DNA from: Auricularia sp. M13
Lineage: Eukaryota; Basidiomycota; Agaricomycetes; Auriculariales; Auriculariaceae
Assembly: GCA_037042915.1 (NCBI GenBank)
Contig: CM073197.1
Span: 2,170,001 to 2,234,000, forward strand
Length of the DNA: 64,000 nucleotides
Direction: 5' to 3'
This document shows, in pieces, positions 58,393 through 64,000 of this stretch. The position numbers and the translations under genes are program-made. A model generated the notes under the pieces. That model saw only the letters and a program-made list of their open reading frames with translations, was not told the origin of the DNA and ran no database searches. Within the stretch, counting starts at the first letter, position 1, and each line of letters opens with the position of its first letter.

Positions 58393-59787
58393 ATGTCCGC
58401 CAACGCCGACAGCCGCTCCCTCGACCTCTCCTGCGCCGTCAATGGCGCGAGCGCCCACGTTGGATATGGCGCTATGGCTGGCTCGTGCGCCGTCGGTCGC
58501 GCACGTATTCGCGAATGCTCGCGCATCCACGTCGACGTTGCATCCCGCGCCGACGACGAGTCCCCCGCCGACGACGATCCCCCCGCCGACGACGATTCCC
58601 CCGCCGACCACGAGTACCGCGCCGACGTGGGAGCGCGTGTCGAGGAAGGCGCGCCCGTCGACGATGACGCTCGTCGACGAGCGCGCGAGCGTCGATGAGG
58701 CCGCGCGCGTCGAGGAGCACGCTCTCCTCGACGATGACGCTCGTCGAGGAGCGCTCTCGTCGAGGAGCGCTCTCGTCGACGGCGCTCGTCGAGGAGGCCG
58801 CGCGCGGTCGACGATGACGCTCTCGTCGACGAGGCCGCGCGCGTCGAGGAGCACGCTCTCCTCGACGATGACGCTCTCGTCGACGAGGGCGCGCGCGCGT
58901 CGAGGAGCACGCTCTCCTCGACGATGACGCTCTCGTTGAGGAGCGCGCTCTCGTCGACGGCGCTCTCGTCGAGGAGGCCGCGCGCGTCGACGATGACGCT
59001 CGTCGACGAGCGCGCGAGCGTCGACGAGGCGCGCGCGTCGAGGAGCACGCTCTCCTCGACGATGACGCTCTCGTCGAGGAGCGCGCTCTCGTCGACGGCG
59101 CTCTCGTCGAGGAGGCCGCGCGCGTCGAGGAGGCCGCGCGCGTCGACGATGACGCTCTCGTCGACGAGCGTGCGAGCGTCGACGTGGGCGCTCTCCAGGA
59201 CGACAATTCCCATGCCGCCGATGACGCTCTCGTCGACGTTGACGCTCTCGTCGACGCCGACGCTCGCCTCGACGACTACGCTCGCCTCGACGATGACGCC
59301 CACTACGAAGAGGCCTTTGGCAACGTCTCCATTTCCGGTCAGCAGGTAAGCTACTAACCTGTTATTCTCCTTTGCTGATCGACGCCCCAGGTTGTCGCTG
59401 GCGCGGAGCGCAACACCCGCGACTGTCCGACCTACAACGTTCCGAGTAATCCTGGAAATTTCCAGGTACGTTTCATTTAATCGACGACTTGTTTATTGAA
59501 CTCACCGTTATCAGGCAATTGCTTTTGTTGTCTTGTTGTTCTGGTTCAGACTGCGCACCGATCGAGCGTTCCCGCCTTGTTGCGTCGCGACTGTCGGCCT
59601 GCTTGCAGTCGCTCTCGTCCCTATTTTGCGCGCCGCCGTCCTGCGCGCATTCTATCCCGGGAACCAGGCTGCGGTTGGAGCCGTTAGCTTTGCGTGCGTC
59701 TTTGCCGGTGCGCTCTGCTGCTTTGCAGCTCAGGTTTGCATCGTAGCTGTCCGCCCCGACGCGAACCATGGTCTGAACATGGTGTGA
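58393..59787 (+). CDS. Acidic-repeat protein with C-terminal membrane segments (provisional)
   Basis: No family recognised. From MSANADSRSLDLSCAVNGAS the frame becomes Asp/Ala/Pro-rich (DDESPADDDPPADDDSP). A long GC-rich minisatellite then encodes acidic units (VEEHALLDDDALVDE) but drifts through all three plus frames, so no single frame crosses it. From about 58,901 one frame stays open to VDADARLDDYARLDDDAHYE and EAFGNVSISGQQ, then two introns lead through ERNTRDCPTYNVPSNPGNFQ to three hydrophobic segments (AIAFVVLLFWF, ATVGLLAVALVPILRAAVL, AVSFACVFAGALCCFAAQVC), ending GLNMV. The 3' exons are credible coding sequence; the repeat part may be mis-assembled. Confidence 0.5.
58640..59290 (+). 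repeat. GC-rich acidic-coding minisatellite with higher-order repeats
   Basis: Built from units such as GACGATGACGCTCTCGTC and CGAGGAGCACGCTCTCCTCG. The latter recurs at about 58,711, 58,845, 58,901 and 59,039. The last two belong to a 138-base higher-order repeat (46 codons, in frame). The other spacings (134 and 56 bases) are not multiples of three. Confidence 0.85.
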
Positions 59788-60114
59788 ACACATAATTACT
59801 GTTCTGTGATCACTTCTTGTTGTATATCAATAGTCTCTCGTTTTTCTTGATCGTCGCGATTTGTACAGCTAGTAGTAACCTGCTTTCTTGACTCGATTCG
59901 GCTTGATTTGTCTGGTATTACGGCCGGGAAAAGTAAAGGTCATGTATCAACATCCACTGAATATACAATCGTTAGCTATTCCGTAGGCTGTGAGGCTAGA
60001 ACTTACTATCATCACACATCCCGCAAGCGGCCTCGATAGCGTCGGGGGTAATCCAACGGGAATATCTATCCTTTGCGCTGCTCAATAGCCCATTGAATTG
60101 ATATGATTTGCTGT
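59788..60114. other. Intergenic between the acidic-repeat gene and the KDZ transposase
   Basis: About 330 AT-richer bases. KDZ terminal inverted repeats would be expected near here, but I could not recognise them. Confidence 0.4.
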
Positions 60115-62561
60115 TCACAATTTAGAAAAACATTCCCAGAGTTGATCTACGCACCGTTCGCAGTAGGCGTCGAACCCCGGGTTTTCCCGGCGTGTTCCCC
60201 GGCGCTTCAACCACGAGTCCGCGGAGAAGCGGAAATACCGCAGGGACCTCAGCATCTCTTCCTCGAGCAGCAGGATCTGCTCCGTCCACCTCTCAACGCG
60301 CGCGCGAGCTAGGTTGTGCTCAACCTTCGACACTGTGACATTTGAGTATTCTGTGAGAGCGCGTGTCAGCACTTACCTTCTTCCGCCCAGGAGTCCAGTT
60401 CGTCCACGGCGACCTCATCGTCGTCACCGACCTTGCCCCATATCCACGATATGTGATCTCTGCTATGACCGGTATGGGCTCCTGACATGTCCAAGTCCCG
60501 CAAGTCGTCCTTCGTCAGTTCTCGCAGATACGGCGCCATCGGCAGTCCGAGAGCTGATAGTCGCTCGTATACCTGAATGTAATAACTCTCCCAAAGTTTA
60601 ACCTGGCTTCGCACGCGTTCCAGGGACTTGTAGGCCTGGGTTTTTTGGGTGATGCCTTTGGGACGTTTCGCGTTCATCGCTGTTCTCACAGCGATGTATT
60701 TGCGGAGGGACCGGACAGCCTCGTGAGCCTTTGCCTCGCGCAGTTGATTCTCGAGGAAAACGATTTGTTTGAATGGTTCGAGCTTGTTGTACCGGTTGTC
60801 GTTCACGAAAGAGCCGGGGAGAGCGAGTTCGACGTCTTCAGCGTGGTCCTCCGAAGTGCTGGCATCTTCGTCATCGCCCGAGCCGCCTGTAACTTGGAAC
60901 AGCGTCGCAAACGTAGATAGCTGCCAGCTACGCCACACTCTTATCCTGCGCAGAAGGCCGTCCTGTTTCGAATCGATGTCGTCCCGCTGAGAATCGGTTT
61001 TTTGCGCCTCCCGCGCCACACGAAGCTGAACCCTGACCGCCGTATGTAATATCAGTAATTGCAGAGCTGTGGTTTCACTTCGTTCACGCACTGTTGTTCC
61101 TCGATTTCCAAACCGACTCTAATGAGATCGACAATGCTTTTTCCAGACCCGACAGCGTCGTCTAAATCTTGTACCTCAGCTTCTCCTCGCAGCGCAGCCT
61201 GGACCTGTTTGGGAGTGGGCGCTGAGAGAATATAAGGTTACGCGAATAGCTCTGGAATATAATACCTTTCTCCTTAGAGAGCGCGAAGGGGTTCTTCCTC
61301 CCGCTCGGAGGTTCTCCATGGTGAATGATCGCCGCGGTCCATTCCGTGACCTCTCTATGCCACCGGTCCAAGACTTCCTGCGGTGTGTCCGACTCAAGTT
61401 CGGATAGGTAGTGCTGCTGAGAATCGCGCTCTGTGTGCGCGTCCTTCATCTTCCTATCCAGGAACGCCGCTGAGGCCATTGAGACCGTGTTAATTTGCGA
61501 TGCCGAGATACGCACCCATATCAATGGTTTTTTGCATGTTCCAGTCCTGAAAATGTTCATTGATCGTGTCTTCCCTAGCCCTGATGCCCATTTCTTGAAC
61601 GCTTGTCGCGATCTTGCCCTGGACCGCCCAGATGCGTTCCGGGTTGTCGCCGTCGAGTTGACCCATGCCGGGAAGAAGATGGATATCTCGCTTCTGGCGA
61701 AAGTCGTCTTTATGGTTGACGATATGATATTTGCCGATGGCGGTAATGGTCTTTGGCCAGAGCTTCACCACGTCGGGATACTCCGACATGATCAATTCGT
61801 TTGCGCCGACGCGCTCCAAGAAGTTTTTCCACCACTTGCAGACAATGTCGTATACCTCTATGAAGAGGGGGAGGGACAAGTACCTGTAATGCGAGCTGAC
61901 AACGGCGTAGTCGACGTTGATGAACCTGGAGCCGTGAGGTACGGTCGAAGTCGTTATATGCGTCGCTTACCTCTCGCCCTTCACCAGATCGGCCGTTCCG
62001 TTGGCTTCAAATAAATCGTGGCGACATATATGAGACACTATCCCAGACCTCATTCCGCGGTAGTCCAAGGCTTTGAAGTTATTACATCCTAGCGGCTGAC
62101 ATGTCGTCAGCGGGAGTCTCAGACGTAAACCAACTTGCTTACCACCAAGTCCGTCGACTTGTCCTTCATTATCTCGCGCATAGATACGTGGTTCACAAAG
62201 TACATGGCCCGCGCCGTGAGAGGGAGATCGTCGAAGTCCATTTTCTTGCTCTTTTGCCCGATCGAGAAGTTACCATCGCACGTAGATACTTTGGCATCGA
62301 GGAAACTAGAACGCGTCAGGTAATCGTCGAATATTAAGGGGACCAATGCTTACCGCAGCTTCTCAGGACGAGATTCCCAGCCGGGCATCATGTTGATTCC
62401 CGGCTGAGGGCAAGTATGCTTCTTAAAGTGTACATTTATTATTTCCCACTGAAAAGGGGGGGTCACACCAATTTGGGTGTCTCTCACCTGTATAAAGTGT
62501 GGGAACATCACTTTTGACGTTCGGACACACTCAGTTGGAGTGTGGACACACTTTGTCAGCA

Positions 62562-62632
62562 GTGCCGACACTCCCATCAGAGTGCCGACACTCCATCAAG
62601 GTGCCGACACTCCAATCAAAGTGCCGACACTC
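62562..62632 (+). repeat. Four-fold GTGCCGACACTC iteron array, left arm of the fold-back element
   Basis: GTGCCGACACTC begins at 62,562, 62,582, 62,601 and 62,621, a period of about 19-20 bases. With the preceding GA the unit is itself nearly palindromic (GAGTG-CCGA-CACTC). Related GTGTGGACACAC sequence precedes it. Confidence 0.9.
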
Positions 62633-62873
62633 TTGCAGGTGGGTGGAACACCAAGTTCCCTCACCTCCCAGACCTTCTCCAAACACTGAGATATGGTTGG
62701 GGAGCATGCTCTGAATGCCTTCTCAGGGTTCAAATTTCCTTTTTTGGTAAAATATTTTTTGAATAAACTCGAAATATAGATTTAAATGCACTCTGAGCAT
62801 GCTCCCCAACCATATCTCAGTATTTGGAGAAGGTCTGGGAGGTGAGGGAACTTGGTGTTCCACCCACCTGCAA

Positions 62874-62944
62874 GAGTGTCGGCACTTTGATTGGAGTGTC
62901 GGCACCTTGATGGAGTGTCGGCACTCTGATGGGAGTGTCGGCAC
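62874..62944 (-). repeat. Four-fold iteron array, right arm of the fold-back element
   Basis: The mirror of the left array: GAGTGTCGGCAC begins at 62,874, 62,894, 62,913 and 62,933. Confidence 0.9.
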
Positions 62945-63410
62945 TGCTGACAAAGTGTGTCCACACTCCAACTGAGTGTGTCCGAACGTCAAAAGTGATG
63001 TTCCCACACTTTATACAGGTGAGAGACACCCAAATTGGTGTGACCCCCCCTTTTCAGTGGGAAATAATAAATGTACACTTTAAGAAGCATAGGCAAGCGG
63101 GACAGAAGACCGCCATACAGCCTGCGTCCAGATCCTTTCCCGGGCTAGGGGGATACAGCGCATTGCGTTTCAAGTTCTTCAGGTAGCAATACATGCGAAA
63201 AGACGTCAGAAACTCGCGCGAACGGTCCTGTGAGGGTGTGAGACTTCCGCAGAATCTATGGAGGAAATTAGCGCACCTTTGTGTTATCCTTCGACCAATA
63301 GTCGGTTTTGCGGTGCAAAAACGTGCAGTATGTGAGAAATGCACCAGTATAGTGGAGGGGTAGCGCAAAGGGCGCGCATAGTCTCAGACTCGTCTAGAAC
63401 TTCTCAGTAG

Positions 63411-64000
63411 TGTTGCTCTAGTTTTTTCATGCTCTGATCATTCCCCTGAGTACCAGAAGCTTATATACGACAGTATGTACATGGGAATAGATTCAGTCTC
63501 ATCCCCCACGACTCACGGTGTGCGACAAGTTAGCCCTCAACTTTGCACAGGTTATGAGCCCCGAGCTCTGACTTGTTGCCACACCAATCCTCAGCCAAGA
63601 ACACCATCTTCGATAACATCTGCTCATTATGTCTACGAGAGACGACCATTACAAGATCCCTCAGCTCGAGGCTAAGGGCGGGAATTGGTTTGCGTGGAAG
63701 ACACGCATGAGGACGCAGATGCGCATGAAGCAGTGGCTTCTGCACATCGACGACACGTTCACGGCACCGCAGCACCCGGCAGAGGCGCCGGGCTACGTCA
63801 AGGCGGACGAGAGGCGGACACAGCGAAGCTCGCGCTGTACAAAGCGGAACTCCGGATCTGGCAGGAATGGACTGAGACCGACGCGAAGTCCCTCAATCAC
63901 ATCGTATCCGGTCTTCCCGATGCACTGATGCATGAGGCGGATAAGCATACCACGGCGTTGCAGATGTGGAACTGGCTCACCCGTGAATACGAGACGAAGT
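63411..64000 (+). mobile_element. Ty1/Copia-type LTR retrotransposon, 5' part (continues beyond window)
   Basis: A fossil-type element at the window edge. A candidate 5' LTR (63,411-63,549) starts TGTTGCTC, contains a TATATA stretch and ends CACA. Directly after it GGTTATGAGCCC (63,550-63,561) matches the anticodon-region primer site for a cleaved initiator tRNA-Met, as used by Drosophila copia. A Gag region of the Copia type begins at 63,629 (MSTRDDHYKIPQLEAKGGNW, with KTRMRTQM) and reaches the window end. The visible Gag looks broken, with about one break. The 3' parts (protease, integrase, reverse transcriptase, 3' LTR) are outside, so the LTR call cannot be confirmed by a pair, and no age can be given. 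Confidence 0.7.

Larger units (their letters stand above)
62415..63091. mobile_element. 677-bp fold-back (MITE-like) element with 297-bp inverted arms
   Basis: Arms 62,415-62,711 and 62,795-63,091 are inverted copies, beginning TATGCTTCTTAAAGTGTACA at each outer end; by eye they differ at a single position. The 83-base loop (62,712-62,794) is AT-rich and non-coding. The element is flanked by GGCAAG (62,409-62,414) and GGCAAG (63,092-63,097), a 6-base target duplication. With one GGCAAG kept, the KDZ reading frame across the site is continuous (CPACPQPGIN), which proves a clean insertion into an exon. No transposase is encoded, so it must move by another element's enzyme. I cannot assign the superfamily. 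The near-identity of the arms suggests a young insertion. Confidence 0.92.
60115..63368 (-). pseudogene. KDZ (Kyakuja-Dileera-Zisupton) transposase gene, interrupted by a fold-back element
   Basis: A DNA transposon gene, recognisable in order on the minus strand: SQDRSREFLTSFRMYCYLKN and AVFCPACPQPGINMMPGWE (Cys pair), FLDAKVSTCDGNFSIGQKSK (the DGNF catalytic block), YRGMRSGIV with HDLFEANGTADLVKGER, then SYDIVCKWWKNFLER, YHIVNHKDDFRQKRDIHLLP, GMGQLDGDNPERIWAVQG, RAREDTINEHFQDWNMQKTI, a helical part, and the family's C-terminal WTEQILLLEEEMLRSLRYF to CVDQLWECFSKL (stop at 60,115). Short introns separate the blocks. The CPAC/CPQ exon is split by a 677-bp insertion. The usual N-terminal several hundred residues are missing; the sequence there gives way to a Copia element. 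The copy cannot make intact transposase unless the insertion is removed. Confidence 0.85.

Noticed and set aside
58329-59303. 324-residue minus-strand ORF, Ser/Arg/Thr-rich
   Set aside because: It is the mirror reading of the GC-rich minisatellite, where stop codons are rare in any frame; no start context or non-repeat homology.
62499-62766. Short ORFs repeated on both strands within the fold-back element
   Set aside because: Identical because the arms are inverted copies; translations are of iterons and show no protein family.
62415-63091. CRISPR-like array (regularly spaced 12-mers)
   Set aside because: The units lie in inverted arms of a fold-back element in a fungal genome, with spacers of 7-8 bases and no cas genes.

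Overview
The window is nuclear DNA from a basidiomycete fungus, most likely a mushroom-forming Agaricomycete. The signs are densely packed genes split by many short GT-AG introns (mostly about 45-70 bases), GC-rich coding sequence, a WSC/DUF1996 secreted protein, a family of large prolyl-4-hydroxylase-like 2OG-Fe(II) proteins, a KDZ transposase and a Copia element. There is no operon structure. Neighbouring genes are unrelated in function and often share short divergent promoters.

Bases 1-31,550 are a conserved housekeeping block: the 3' end of an unknown gene, tRNA nucleotidyltransferase (CCA1), a PARP2-like ADP-ribosyltransferase, an F-box protein, a MYST histone acetyltransferase, ribosomal protein L19, a HAL/NPR1-type kinase, a membrane-anchored short-chain dehydrogenase, a secreted DUF1996-WSC protein, a Nudix hydrolase, an intron-containing tRNA-Lys(CUU), a secreted alpha/beta hydrolase, the spliceosomal protein MFAP1, exosome subunit RRP45, the acetyl-CoA transporter SLC33A1, a GYF-domain protein and acireductone dioxygenase (methionine salvage).

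Bases 31,739-57,830 are framed by three paralogues of one 2OG-Fe(II) oxygenase-like protein. Two long copies lie in tandem on the minus strand (31.7-40.0 kb). A third, cut down to the N-terminal catalytic part and given a new repeat-bearing acidic leader, lies 16 kb away on the plus strand (55.8-57.8 kb). Between them sit an acidic coiled-coil protein with a SUMO-interaction-like motif, a UVRAG/ATG14-type autophagy subunit, a stand-alone cullin N-terminal-domain protein, a BTB/POZ protein, TRAPP subunit TRS31, an FAD amine oxidase-like protein and a single-pass membrane protein.

Bases 58,393-64,000 are accessory DNA. They hold a gene with a GC-rich acidic minisatellite and membrane segments, then a nest of mobile elements. 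A KDZ transposase gene is interrupted inside an exon by a 677-bp fold-back element with 297-bp, almost identical inverted arms and a 6-bp target duplication, and its 5' side is abutted by a Copia-type LTR retrotransposon that runs off the window. The fold-back element is the strongest candidate for something undescribed.

Two host genes (the dehydrogenase and the first oxygenase copy) show apparent single-base reading-frame breaks that I could not explain by a convincing intron. They could be assembly errors or real decay. All exon structures were worked out by eye from homology and GT-AG rules, so gene outer limits are firmer than internal splice sites.
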